Of a stretch of 64,000 bases of DNA, positions 36,701 through 45,126 are shown piece after piece. Source of the DNA: Paenibacillus silviterrae. GTDB lineage: Bacteria; Bacillota; Bacilli; Paenibacillales; NBRC-103111. Positions within the stretch are counted from its first letter, which is position 1, and each line of letters starts with the position of its first letter. The position numbers were made by a program, and so were the translations under genes. The notes under the pieces were generated by a model that was not told where the DNA came from, made no database searches, and saw only the letters and a list, made by a program, of their open reading frames with translations. The stretch covers positions 1,178,001 through 1,242,000 of the forward strand of contig NZ_JASKUT010000001.1 in NCBI RefSeq assembly GCF_030167925.1, given 5' to 3'.

Positions 36701-38149
36701 ATGTCGAACGAAAAGCAGTTTGTAAAAGAGATTACGCCGCAAAGCGAGGATTTCTCTCGCTGGTATATCGATGTTATTAAAAAGGCCGACCTGATGAGCT
36801 ATTCCCCGGTTCGGGGATGTATCGTATTCAAGCCGGACAGCTATGAAATCTGGGAGCACATCCAGCGAGAGCTGGATCGCCGCTTTAAAGAAACGGGACA
36901 TCGCAATGCTTACTTCCCGATCTTTATCCCGGAGAGCTTCTTTCAAAAGGAGAAGGAGCACGTCGAGGGCTTCAATCCGGAGCTCCCTTGGGTAACGGAA
37001 GCCGGAGGAGAGAAACTGGAAGAGCGCCTCGCGATCCGTCCTACTTCCGAAACCATGATCGGACATATGTACTCGGAATGGATTAATTCGTACCGCGATT
37101 TGCCTTTGTTGATCAACCAATGGGCGAACGTCGTCCGTTGGGAGAAGCGGACGCAGCCGTTCCTTCGCACCAGCGAATTCCTGTGGCAGGAAGGCCACAC
37201 GGCTCATGAGGACGAAGCCGACGCACGCAAGGAAACGATGCAAATGCTGGAAATTTACCGGGATTTTGCTGAAAATTACTTGGCAATTCCGGTCATTGTC
37301 GGTCAGAAGACGCCTTCGGAGAAGTTTGCCGGCGCGGTCGATACCTACTCGATCGAGGCGATGATGAAGGACGGCAAGGCCGTACAGGCAGGGACCTCCC
37401 ACTATCTGGGCACGAACTTCGCTGTGGCCTTTGATATTAAATATTTGGATCGCGAAAATCAGCATACGTTCTGCCACACCACATCCTGGGGTGTCAGCAC
37501 ACGTCTGATCGGCGCATTGATTATGGTACACGGGGACGACCGCGGCTTGGCGCTTCCTCCGAAAGTAGCACCGACCCAAGTCATCATGATTCCGATTGGC
37601 CCTCCGAAAACCCGTGAGCAAGTGGTTGGACGGGTAGATGAACTGTATGCTCAGCTGAAGGCAGCCGGAGTGCGCGTGAAGGTGGACGACCGTCCCGATC
37701 AGAGCCCGGGCTGGAAGTTCAACGAGTACGAAATGCGTGGCGTACCGGTACGCGTAGAGCTCGGTCCTCGTGACATGGATAACGGAGTGGTTGTTCTTGT
37801 ATCCCGTATCACAGGTGAAAAGAGAATCGTGCCGCAGGAGAACTTTGTCGAGGAAGTACAAAAACTGTTGACGGAAACTCAGCAGGAAATGTATGATCGA
37901 GCTAAGAGATTCCGTGATGAATCACTCACCACGGTGGATACATTGGATGAAATGAAGTCGTTCCTTGAGCAGAAACGTGGCTTCGTATATGCTGGCTGGT
38001 GCGGTTCCAACGCTTGCGAGGCGCAGGTGAAGGAAGAAACCGGCGCAACAAGCCGGAACATTCCGTTCGAGACGCCGACGAAGAAATCCAAGTGTCTTGT
38101 ATGCGGCGACGACGCCAAACACACCGTCCTTTTCGGACGCGCTTATTAA
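36701..38149 (+). CDS. proS: Prolyl-tRNA synthetase, archaeal/eukaryote-like type (ProS type 3)
   Basis: This enzyme charges tRNA-Pro. At 482 residues it lacks the large editing (INS) insertion of the usual bacterial ProRS, about 565 residues in B. subtilis. Class II motifs are visible (motif 2 RWEKRTQPFLRTSEFLWQEGH; motif 3 HGDDRGLALPPKVAP). The C-terminal zinc-binding domain has Cys pairs and the protein ends in Tyr (FGRAY), as in the archaeal/eukaryote-like type of Thermus. It stands at the chromosomal place of bacterial-type proS, between rseP and polC. Whether a second ProRS or a free-standing editing domain exists cannot be seen here. Confidence 0.96.
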   Translation: MSNEKQFVKEITPQSEDFSRWYIDVIKKADLMSYSPVRGCIVFKPDSYEIWEHIQRELDRRFKETGHRNAYFPIFIPESFFQKEKEHVEGFNPELPWVTEAGGEKLEERLAIRPTSETMIGHMYSEWINSYRDLPLLINQWANVVRWEKRTQPFLRTSEFLWQEGHTAHEDEADARKETMQMLEIYRDFAENYLAIPVIVGQKTPSEKFAGAVDTYSIEAMMKDGKAVQAGTSHYLGTNFAVAFDIKYLDRENQHTFCHTTSWGVSTRLIGALIMVHGDDRGLALPPKVAPTQVIMIPIGPPKTREQVVGRVDELYAQLKAAGVRVKVDDRPDQSPGWKFNEYEMRGVPVRVELGPRDMDNGVVVLVSRITGEKRIVPQENFVEEVQKLLTETQQEMYDRAKRFRDESLTTVDTLDEMKSFLEQKRGFVYAGWCGSNACEAQVKEETGATSRNIPFETPTKKSKCLVCGDDAKHTVLFGRAY

Positions 38150-38171
38150 TTTTATATTTTAAGTAGATGAC

Positions 38172-38320
38172 AAAATGCCAATTTGGATAAAGGGGTAGTT
38201 CCGTAGAGTTTACGTGCCGCCTTTGAAATCAGATATGATCCGCCATACGGTGTAATCAAAAATATCTGATTTCAAGAGCGGCCGAAGGGACACCCCTTAT
38301 CCACATTAAGAGCATTTTTT
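38172..38320 (+). repeat. Large nested inverted repeat between proS and polC
   Basis: Four nested complementary blocks fill this 193-base gap: AAAATGC (38172-38178) / GCATTTT (38312-38318); GGATAAAGGGGT (38185-38196) / ACCCCTTATCC (38292-38302, one bulge); GCCGC... (from 38216) / ...GCGGC (to 38282); and a perfect 12-base GAAATCAGATAT (38225-38236) / ATATCTGATTTC (38262-38273). The outermost right arm ends in TTTTTT. It could be one very long terminator-like stem, a structured RNA, or a palindromic miniature element. The complementarity is seen directly; its role is not known. Confidence 0.85.
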
Positions 38321-38342
38321 CATTTACAGGGGGGACCAGTCA

Positions 38343-41300
38343 GTGAGCAGTACCGCTCTGAAAAGAGACCGCTTCGAAATGCTGATGCACCAGGCGGGTG
38401 TTCCGACCGATGTAATCCAATCCTTTTTTTCGGACGGATACATCGATAAGGTGGAGACAAGCCGGAAGAATCGTGAATGGGCCTTTTTCATCGTCAAAAG
38501 TCAAATCGTACCGCAAGACATTTATCGTACCTTTTGCCGCATGATCCGGGACAAGTTCTCCCACATCGCTGCGATACGCTTCGTACTGCAATATACGCCA
38601 GAGGTGACTCCAGAGCAGATTGCGCAGGAATATTGGAGCATGTTCATCGAATGGGTGCAGCAGGAAGCCGCCTCCATAAACGGCTGGATGACCAAGGCAA
38701 AGATTGAAGTCAAGGATCGACAGCTTACTTTATTGCTCCTTGACTCCATTGGCCTGGAGCTGGCTAAGAAGAAAAATGTCGGTGATTTCATACGAACTTA
38801 TTTTCATACTTATTTTGATGTAGAGTTTCAAGTGAAGTACGCGGTCAATGACAAGCGTGAATTAGAATTTGAGAAGATGCGCAAGCAGATTGAGAAGGAA
38901 GAAGCGGAAGTAACGCAGCACATCATAACGTCGGTGGAAGCCGAAGCGCAGGCGGAAGCGGAAGCGCCGGAAGGCGAAATCAAGCTTATGGTCGGTTATG
39001 ATATTAAGGACCAGCCCGTCCCGCTGCAGGATGTGAAAGACGAGGAAAAGAAAATAACGCTGCAAGGCTCTGTTTTCGGTGTCGAAATGAAAGAACTGAG
39101 AAACGGAAGCACCTTGTTTACGTTCAATATAACGGATTTCAGCGATTCCATCATGTGTAAGGCTTTTGCTAAGACGAAGGAAGACGTTAAGGTCCTGAGT
39201 TTAATCGAGGATGGTAAGTGGATTAAGGTACGCGGCCGCGTGGAGTATGACCGGTTTATGCAGATTCCGGAGCTCGTGATGATTCCTTCGGATATTAATG
39301 AGGTGATTGCTCCTCCGGACCGGAAGGACGATGCTGCTGAGAAACGAGTCGAGTTCCATCTGCACACCACGATGAGTACGATGGACGGCATCACCTCTGT
39401 GGATCAATATATCAAACAGGCGGCTAAGTGGGGACATAAAGCCATCGCCATTACGGACCACGGCGGAATCCAGTGTTACCCGGAGGCGGAGAAGGCCGGG
39501 AAGAAAAACGGCATTAAGATCATTTATGGCCTGGAGGCCAACATTGTCGACGATTCGGTCCTTGTCGTTATGAACCCGGAGGAGCGCGATCTGCGCGAAG
39601 CCGAGTATGTCGTGTTCGATATCGAGACGACGGGTCTCTCCGTCACGAATAATAAGATCATCGAGATCGCCGGCGTCAAAATGAAGGACGGCAAAGAGAT
39701 TGACCGGTTTGCAACCTTCATTAATCCACATGAGCGGATTCCATATAATATTCAGCAGCTGACGAATATCAACGATGACATGGTGAAGGATGCGCCGGAG
39801 CTCGAGGAGATGCTGCCTAAGTTCCTTGAGTTTGTCGGAGACAGTGTTCTGGTCGCACATAATGCGCGCTTCGATATTGGTTTTATCCAGCATAACTGCA
39901 AAAAGCTCGGACTGGCGGAAGTCACGAACCCGGTGCTCGATACGCTGGAAATGGCCAGATTGCTCTTTCCGTCGATGAAGAATCACCGGCTGAATACGCT
40001 GGCAGATAAGTTCAAGGTGAGCCTGGAGAATCATCACCGAGCGATCGACGACTCCATTGCGCTCGGACATGTGATGTACCACTTGATTAAAGAAGCGACG
40101 GAGAACGGCTATACGACGCTCAACCGACTGAACGATAACGTAGGGAAAAACCTGGCTACGACAAGGCCGTTTCACTGCTGTATTTATGCCAAGAATATGG
40201 TCGGCAAGAAAAACCTTTATACGTTGGTGTCCCTGTCCCATACGGAATATTTTCATCGTGTGCCGTGCATTCCGAAGAGCAAGCTCCAAGAGCTGCGGGA
40301 AGGTCTCCTTATTGCTTCGGGCTGCGAGAAGGGTGAATTCTTCGAAACGGTCATGAACAAGTCTGTCGAGGAAGCGGAGCAGGTCGCCGAGTTCTATGAC
40401 GTGCTGGAGATTCAGCCCATCACCGTGAATATGCATTTGGTCGAAAAGGGCTTTATTGCAGGCCCGGAGCAGCTGCAGAATGCCAATCGCAAAGTCGTAG
40501 AAATGGGACGTAAGCTTGGAAAGCCGGTCATTGCTACAGGAAATGTCCATTACTTGCGTCCAAGAGATAAAATTTGCCGCGATATTACGATTCATGGCAT
40601 CACCGGCTTCAGTCCGCTGAAGGATATCCGAAAGCCGGACGTGCATTTCCGCACAACCAAGGAGATGCTGGAGGAATTCAGTTATTTGGGCGAAGACACG
40701 GCCTTTGAGGTCGTCGTGAAAAATACCTCGGAGCTCGCGGATCAGTTCGAGTCGCTGCAGCTGTTCCCGGATAAGCTTTTCACTCCGATCATAGATGGAG
40801 CAGAAGAGGAAATTCGCAGCAAATGTTATGAAACCGCCAAAGCGCTTTACGGCGAACCGATTCCCGAAGTGGTTACGGCACGTTTGGAAAAGGAGCTTGT
40901 TCCGATTATTAAATACGGCTTCTCGGCCAACTACCTGATCTCGGAGCGGCTTGTTAAAAAATCGAACGAAGACGGCTACCTGGTCGGTTCCCGTGGATCC
41001 GTCGGCTCTTCCGTCGTTGCGACCTTCCTTGGTATTTCCGAGGTTAACCCGCTGCCCCCGCACTACACGTGCAGATCTTGTCAGTTTAGCGAATGGTTTC
41101 TAGACGGATCCATACCAAGCGGCTTTGATCTGCCGGATAAGGATTGTCCCAAGTGCGGAGCGAAGCTGAAGGGAGAGGGGCAGGACATTCCGTTCGAAAC
41201 GTTCCTCGGCTTTAAAGGGGACAAGGTTCCCGATATCGATTTGAACTTCTCCGGAGAATATCAGCCGCATGCGCACAACTATACCAAGGTGCTGTTCGGT

Positions 41301-42653
41301 GAAAAGGCGGTATTCCGAGCGGGTACGATCGGTACGGTTGCGGAGAAGACGGCCTACGGTTTCGTAAAGAAGTATGAAGAGGATCAGGGCAAGAAGTGGC
41401 GCGGCGCCGAGCTGAACCGATTAGCTGCCGGCTGTACGGGAGTCAAGCGAAGTACAGGACAGCATCCCGGCGGGATCGTCGTCGTTCCGGATTACATCGA
41501 TGTGGATGATATCACGCCGGTGCAATTTCCTGCGGACGATACAAGCGCTGAATGGAAGACGACGCATTTTGACTATCACGCCTTCGATGCGAACCTGCTC
41601 AAGCTGGATATTCTGGGTCACGATGACCCGACGATGATGCGGATGCTTCAGGATCTGACCGGTGTTGATCCGACCACCATTCCAATGAATGACCCGAAGG
41701 TCATGAGCATGTTCAACTCAACGACTGCGCTAGGCGTATCGCCGGAACAGATTCGTTCGCCGGTTGCAACGTATGGGGTTCCCGAAATGGGGACCAAATT
41801 CGTACGCCAGATGCTTGAGGAATCGAAGCCGTCGACATTTGCAGACTTGCTGCAAATTTCCGGCTTGTCCCACGGAACGGGCGTTTGGCTCGATAATGCG
41901 CAAGAGCTCATCCGCAAAGGGATTTGTACGATCAAGACCGTAATCGGCTGTCGCGACGATATTATGCTGTTCTTAATCTATAAGGCAGGAATGGACGCGG
42001 CGCTCGCCTTCAAAATTACGGAGAGCGTGCGAAAAGGGAAAGGCTTGACGGAAGAATGGAAGGAAGAGATGAAGCGCTGCAATGTGCCGAAATGGTACAT
42101 TGATTCCTGCGAGAAGATCCAGTACATGTTCCCGAAGGCGCACGCAGCGGCTTACGTAATTTCCGCCGTCCGTACCGCTTACTTCAAGCTGTATTATCCG
42201 ATCGCCTATTACGCGACCTACTTTTCCGTACGTGCATCGGATTTTGAACTGGATTTGCTGTGTCAAGGGTACGATGCCATTCTGCGGCGCTTGATTGAAA
42301 TTGAGGACAAAGGCTTCCAGGCAGCGCCGAAAGAGAAGGCGATGGTATCCATTCTGGAGATGGCGCTGGAAATGACGGCACGGGGCTTCTCCTTCAAGCC
42401 GGTCGATCTGTACAGGTCGGACGCAACGAAGTTCCTGATTGAAGGGGACTCGTTGATCCCTCCTTTTGCAGCGATCGGCGGCATCGGGGAGAATGCGGCG
42501 AAAGCGATCGCGGCTGCCAGGGAGGACGGCCCTTATCTGTCCATCGAGGATTTCCAATCGCGAAGCAAGGCGTCAAAGTCGATCGTCGAGCTGCTGAACG
42601 GGATGGGCTGCTTCCGGGGGCTTCCTGAAAGCAATCAGCTGTCTTTATTTTAA
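38343..42653 (+). CDS. polC: DNA polymerase III alpha subunit, PolC type
   Basis: PolC is the main replicative polymerase of low-GC Gram-positives, with built-in proofreading. The 1436-residue protein has an N-terminal domain, an OB fold (about 235-315) and a split PHP domain starting FHLHTTMSTMDG (about 337). A DnaQ-type 3'-5' exonuclease follows (FDIETTGL near 423; HNARFD near 504), then a zinc-binding CRSC...CPKCG element (about 909-940). The polymerase active site has PDIDLNFSGEYQ (about 963), and the protein ends NQLSLF, a beta-clamp-binding motif. The start is GTG at 38343 after GGGGGGACC. All catalytic motifs appear intact. Confidence 0.98.
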   Translation: MSSTALKRDRFEMLMHQAGVPTDVIQSFFSDGYIDKVETSRKNREWAFFIVKSQIVPQDIYRTFCRMIRDKFSHIAAIRFVLQYTPEVTPEQIAQEYWSMFIEWVQQEAASINGWMTKAKIEVKDRQLTLLLLDSIGLELAKKKNVGDFIRTYFHTYFDVEFQVKYAVNDKRELEFEKMRKQIEKEEAEVTQHIITSVEAEAQAEAEAPEGEIKLMVGYDIKDQPVPLQDVKDEEKKITLQGSVFGVEMKELRNGSTLFTFNITDFSDSIMCKAFAKTKEDVKVLSLIEDGKWIKVRGRVEYDRFMQIPELVMIPSDINEVIAPPDRKDDAAEKRVEFHLHTTMSTMDGITSVDQYIKQAAKWGHKAIAITDHGGIQCYPEAEKAGKKNGIKIIYGLEANIVDDSVLVVMNPEERDLREAEYVVFDIETTGLSVTNNKIIEIAGVKMKDGKEIDRFATFINPHERIPYNIQQLTNINDDMVKDAPELEEMLPKFLEFVGDSVLVAHNARFDIGFIQHNCKKLGLAEVTNPVLDTLEMARLLFPSMKNHRLNTLADKFKVSLENHHRAIDDSIALGHVMYHLIKEATENGYTTLNRLNDNVGKNLATTRPFHCCIYAKNMVGKKNLYTLVSLSHTEYFHRVPCIPKSKLQELREGLLIASGCEKGEFFETVMNKSVEEAEQVAEFYDVLEIQPITVNMHLVEKGFIAGPEQLQNANRKVVEMGRKLGKPVIATGNVHYLRPRDKICRDITIHGITGFSPLKDIRKPDVHFRTTKEMLEEFSYLGEDTAFEVVVKNTSELADQFESLQLFPDKLFTPIIDGAEEEIRSKCYETAKALYGEPIPEVVTARLEKELVPIIKYGFSANYLISERLVKKSNEDGYLVGSRGSVGSSVVATFLGISEVNPLPPHYTCRSCQFSEWFLDGSIPSGFDLPDKDCPKCGAKLKGEGQDIPFETFLGFKGDKVPDIDLNFSGEYQPHAHNYTKVLFGEKAVFRAGTIGTVAEKTAYGFVKKYEEDQGKKWRGAELNRLAAGCTGVKRSTGQHPGGIVVVPDYIDVDDITPVQFPADDTSAEWKTTHFDYHAFDANLLKLDILGHDDPTMMRMLQDLTGVDPTTIPMNDPKVMSMFNSTTALGVSPEQIRSPVATYGVPEMGTKFVRQMLEESKPSTFADLLQISGLSHGTGVWLDNAQELIRKGICTIKTVIGCRDDIMLFLIYKAGMDAALAFKITESVRKGKGLTEEWKEEMKRCNVPKWYIDSCEKIQYMFPKAHAAAYVISAVRTAYFKLYYPIAYYATYFSVRASDFELDLLCQGYDAILRRLIEIEDKGFQAAPKEKAMVSILEMALEMTARGFSFKPVDLYRSDATKFLIEGDSLIPPFAAIGGIGENAAKAIAAAREDGPYLSIEDFQSRSKASKSIVELLNGMGCFRGLPESNQLSLF

Positions 42654-42687
42654 AGGCTGACGGCACGCCCGGCTGCCTAAGGGTTTG

Positions 42688-42716
42688 TTGCATCAAAACT
42701 GCACTTATGGTATAAT
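42688..42716 (+). promoter_or_regulatory. Sigma-A promoter of the rimP-nusA-infB operon
   Basis: TTGCAT (42688-42693), 17-base spacer, TATAAT (42711-42716) with an extended TGG before the -10. It is almost the same as the rpsB promoter in boxes and spacing. It drives the transcript starting about 110 bases before rimP. Confidence 0.88.
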
Positions 42717-42832
42717 CTTCAAAGGTAACAATGTAATAACTCGAACTCGGAGAGTGGGGAAACCCACTCTTTACATTTTGTATACGGCAGAAAAGCGTTA
42801 CAGCTGGTCTGTTTTCGATAGGAGGTTAACGA

Positions 42833-43291
42833 TTGAGTAAGGACATTCATTCCACTGTGGAAGCGCTGGTTCGCCCTTTTTTGGAGGAGAACGAGTTTGA
42901 GCTGGTCGACATCGAGTTTGTGAAGGAGGGCGGCAACTGGTTCCTTCGCGTGTATGTCGATAAAGAAGGCGGCATCGACATTGATGATTGCGGACGCGTT
43001 AGTGAATACCTGAGCGCGAGGCTGGATGAGAAGGACCCGATTGAGCAGGCGTATTTTCTCGAGGTCTCCTCTCCGGGGGCGGAGCGTCCTCTGAAAAAGG
43101 TGCAGGATTACCACAAAGCGGTGGGAGAGCACGTGTTTGTCACAACTTACGAGCCGATTGACGGGCTGAAGGAATTCGAGGGAAAGCTCGCTTCCTTCGA
43201 CGAAGAGACACTCGTTATTGAGATCGGCAAAAAAAAGCATGTCCTGCCCTATAATAAGATAGCTTCAGCAAGACTTGCTATCGTATTCTAA
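42833..43291 (+). CDS. rimP: Ribosome maturation factor RimP
   Basis: RimP assists 30S subunit maturation. The 152-residue protein has the two-domain plan: an alpha/beta domain with FVKEGGNWFLRVYVDKEGGI and DCGRVSEYLSARLDE, then LEVSSPGAERPL, and a C-terminal SH3-like barrel. The start is TTG at 42833 with ATAGGAGGT upstream. It is the first gene of the nusA operon, as in B. subtilis (ylxS). Confidence 0.97.
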   Translation: MSKDIHSTVEALVRPFLEENEFELVDIEFVKEGGNWFLRVYVDKEGGIDIDDCGRVSEYLSARLDEKDPIEQAYFLEVSSPGAERPLKKVQDYHKAVGEHVFVTTYEPIDGLKEFEGKLASFDEETLVIEIGKKKHVLPYNKIASARLAIVF

Positions 43292-43349
43292 TGGTTCGGA
43301 TTTCAAGAGCTGTCGGCTCTTATTTTATGAGAGGGGGAACTCCATTCTA

Positions 43350-44447
43350 ATGAACATGGATTTTATCGAAGCACTGAATGAAATCGAACGGGATCGAGGC
43401 ATTGCGAAGGAAGTATTGATCGATGCTATCGAAGCTGCCTTGATCTCAAGCTATAAGCGCAACTTTAATACGGCGCAAAACGTTCGTGTGGACATCAATC
43501 GTCATACGGGCTTGATCAAGGTCTACGCAAGAAAAACCATCGTGGACGAGGTGCTTGATCCGCGTATGGAAATTTCGCTTCATGCCGCGCGGGAAATGAA
43601 CCCGAACTACACGCTGAATGACATCGTGGAGATCGAGGTGACTCCGCGCGACTTCGGACGTATTGCGGCACAAACGGCGAAACAGGTTGTTACTCAGCGG
43701 ATTCGCGAGGCGGAGCGCGGTCTCATTTACAACGCTTACGTGGATAAGGAAGAGGACATCGTGAACGGGATCGTACAGCGTCAGGATCAGCGGAACCTGT
43801 ACATTGACCTCGGCAAAATCGAAGCGGCCATGCCGCTCAGCGAGCTGATGCCAACGGATAAATTCGTTCACGGCGACCGTGTGAAGGCCTATATTACGAA
43901 GGTTGAGAATACGACAAAGGGACCGCAGATCATTCTGTCGCGTACGCATCCCGGCTTGCTGAAGCGTCTGTTCGAGCTGGAAGTGCCGGAGATTTTCCAA
44001 GGCGTCGTGGAAATACGTTCCGTTGCCCGCGAAGCCGGCTTCCGTTCCAAGATCGCGGTATACAGCCGTAATCCCGAGGTGGATCCGGTTGGCTCCTGCG
44101 TAGGTCCGAAGGGCATGCGCGTACAGACGATTGTAAACGAGCTGAAGGGCGAGAAGATTGACATCGTTCGCTGGATCGATAACGTAGAGGAATATGTGGC
44201 GAATGCGCTCAGCCCGTCCAAGGTGCTGGAGGTACAAGTATTCGAAGCCGAGAAGATGGCGCGCGTCATTGTTCCGGATTATCAGCTGTCGCTGGCCATC
44301 GGGATCAAAGGACAAAATGCCCGCCTTGCAGCCAAGCTTACGGGCTGGAAGATCGATATCAAGAGTGAAACGCAGGCGGAACAAGAGTTCGGCCGCGAGA
44401 AGACGTATACGGAAGAAATGCATCAGGATTCGGTCAGCATCGATTAA
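43350..44447 (+). CDS. nusA: Transcription termination/antitermination factor NusA
   Basis: NusA binds RNA polymerase and nascent RNA to control pausing and termination. The 365-residue protein has an N-terminal RNAP-binding domain (to about 125), an S1 domain (about 135-200) and two KH domains (GSCVGPKGMRVQTI; AIGIKGQNARLAAKL). It has no C-terminal acidic repeats, as is usual in Firmicutes. The frame is open from 43275, overlapping rimP, but ATG at 43350 has GAGGGGG upstream and gives the family's normal N terminus (DFIEALNEIERDRG). Confidence 0.97.
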   Translation: MNMDFIEALNEIERDRGIAKEVLIDAIEAALISSYKRNFNTAQNVRVDINRHTGLIKVYARKTIVDEVLDPRMEISLHAAREMNPNYTLNDIVEIEVTPRDFGRIAAQTAKQVVTQRIREAERGLIYNAYVDKEEDIVNGIVQRQDQRNLYIDLGKIEAAMPLSELMPTDKFVHGDRVKAYITKVENTTKGPQIILSRTHPGLLKRLFELEVPEIFQGVVEIRSVAREAGFRSKIAVYSRNPEVDPVGSCVGPKGMRVQTIVNELKGEKIDIVRWIDNVEEYVANALSPSKVLEVQVFEAEKMARVIVPDYQLSLAIGIKGQNARLAAKLTGWKIDIKSETQAEQEFGREKTYTEEMHQDSVSID

Positions 44448-44486
44448 TCGGGTACGCAGATAGCCATACGGGAGGGTGATCGTTAG

Positions 44487-44807
44487 ATGAAGCAACGCAA
44501 AATTCCTCTTCGCAAATGTGTCGCCTGCCAGCAGATGATGCCTAAGAAAGAGCTGATCCGTGTGGTCAAGACGCCTACCGATGAGATGCTCATCGATTTG
44601 ACCGGTAAGAAGTCCGGACGCGGCGCTTACCTGTGCGGCAAGGTATCCTGCTTTAAGCTCGCCAAGAAATCACGAGCGTTTGATCGTGCCTTGAAGGCTT
44701 CGGTAAGTCCGGAAATTTACGATGCGCTGGAGCAGGATTTCATCAAGGTAGAGGACGAATTTATTGCCGGGAAAGCGGCGGGGGACGAAGATGAGTCAGA
44801 CGAATGA
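44487..44807 (+). CDS. rnpM: YlxR-family protein (RNase P modulator RnpM)
   Basis: This 106-residue protein has the DUF448 signature [19 protein letters not shown] and [16 protein letters not shown]. In B. subtilis YlxR has been reported to bind the RNase P RNA and modulate it (RnpM). The C-terminal acidic extension (about 85-106) is longer than the core domain. AGGGTGATC precedes the ATG. Its 3' end overlaps ylxQ by 17 bases. Confidence 0.93.
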   Translation: MKQRKIPLRKCVACQQMMPKKELIRVVKTPTDEMLIDLTGKKSGRGAYLCGKVSCFKLAKKSRAFDRALKASVSPEIYDALEQDFIKVEDEFIAGKAAGDEDESDE

Positions 44808-45126
44808 TAAATTTTTTTCTCAGCTCGGGCTGGCGATGCGGGCAGGCAAAATAGTAACGGGCGAGGGCATGGTGATCGATTCCGTACGGTCCGGAGAAGC
44901 CAAGCTGGTTATTATTTCGGAGGACGCTTCGGAAGGCACATTCAAGAAGGTTAACGATAAATGCAGTTATTATCATGTTCCTATTCATCAGTACGGCAGC
45001 AGGGTGCAGCTCGGGTCAAGTATCGGAAAGGAAGCGCGGGTCGTGATCGCCGTCACCGATGCGGGATTTGCGCGGATGTTGATGAAGCCATCGGGAAAAC
45101 GTACGGAGGTGGAGAGTATTGACTAA
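44791..45126 (+). CDS. ylxQ: YlxQ, L7Ae-family RNA-binding protein
   Basis: YlxQ is a K-turn-binding protein of the ribosomal L7Ae/L30e family. The 111-residue protein starts [20 protein letters not shown], with the typical [13 protein letters not shown] and [13 protein letters not shown] motifs. The frame is open from 44764, but ATG at 44791 inside the end of ylxR gives a correct N terminus, with GGGGGACGA upstream. It overlaps infB by eight bases. Confidence 0.93.
   Translation: MSQTNDKFFSQLGLAMRAGKIVTGEGMVIDSVRSGEAKLVIISEDASEGTFKKVNDKCSYYHVPIHQYGSRVQLGSSIGKEARVVIAVTDAGFARMLMKPSGKRTEVESID

Noticed and set aside
36632..37861. 409-codon - strand open frame opposite proS
   Set aside because: Antisense shadow of an intact ProRS gene with all class II motifs.
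38150..38342. T-box or other known riboswitch before polC
   Set aside because: No T-box sequence or known aptamer core was recognised; the region is better described as a nested inverted repeat.
39201..41063. 620-codon - strand open frame opposite polC
   Set aside because: Antisense shadow of polC; no recognisable domain or start site.
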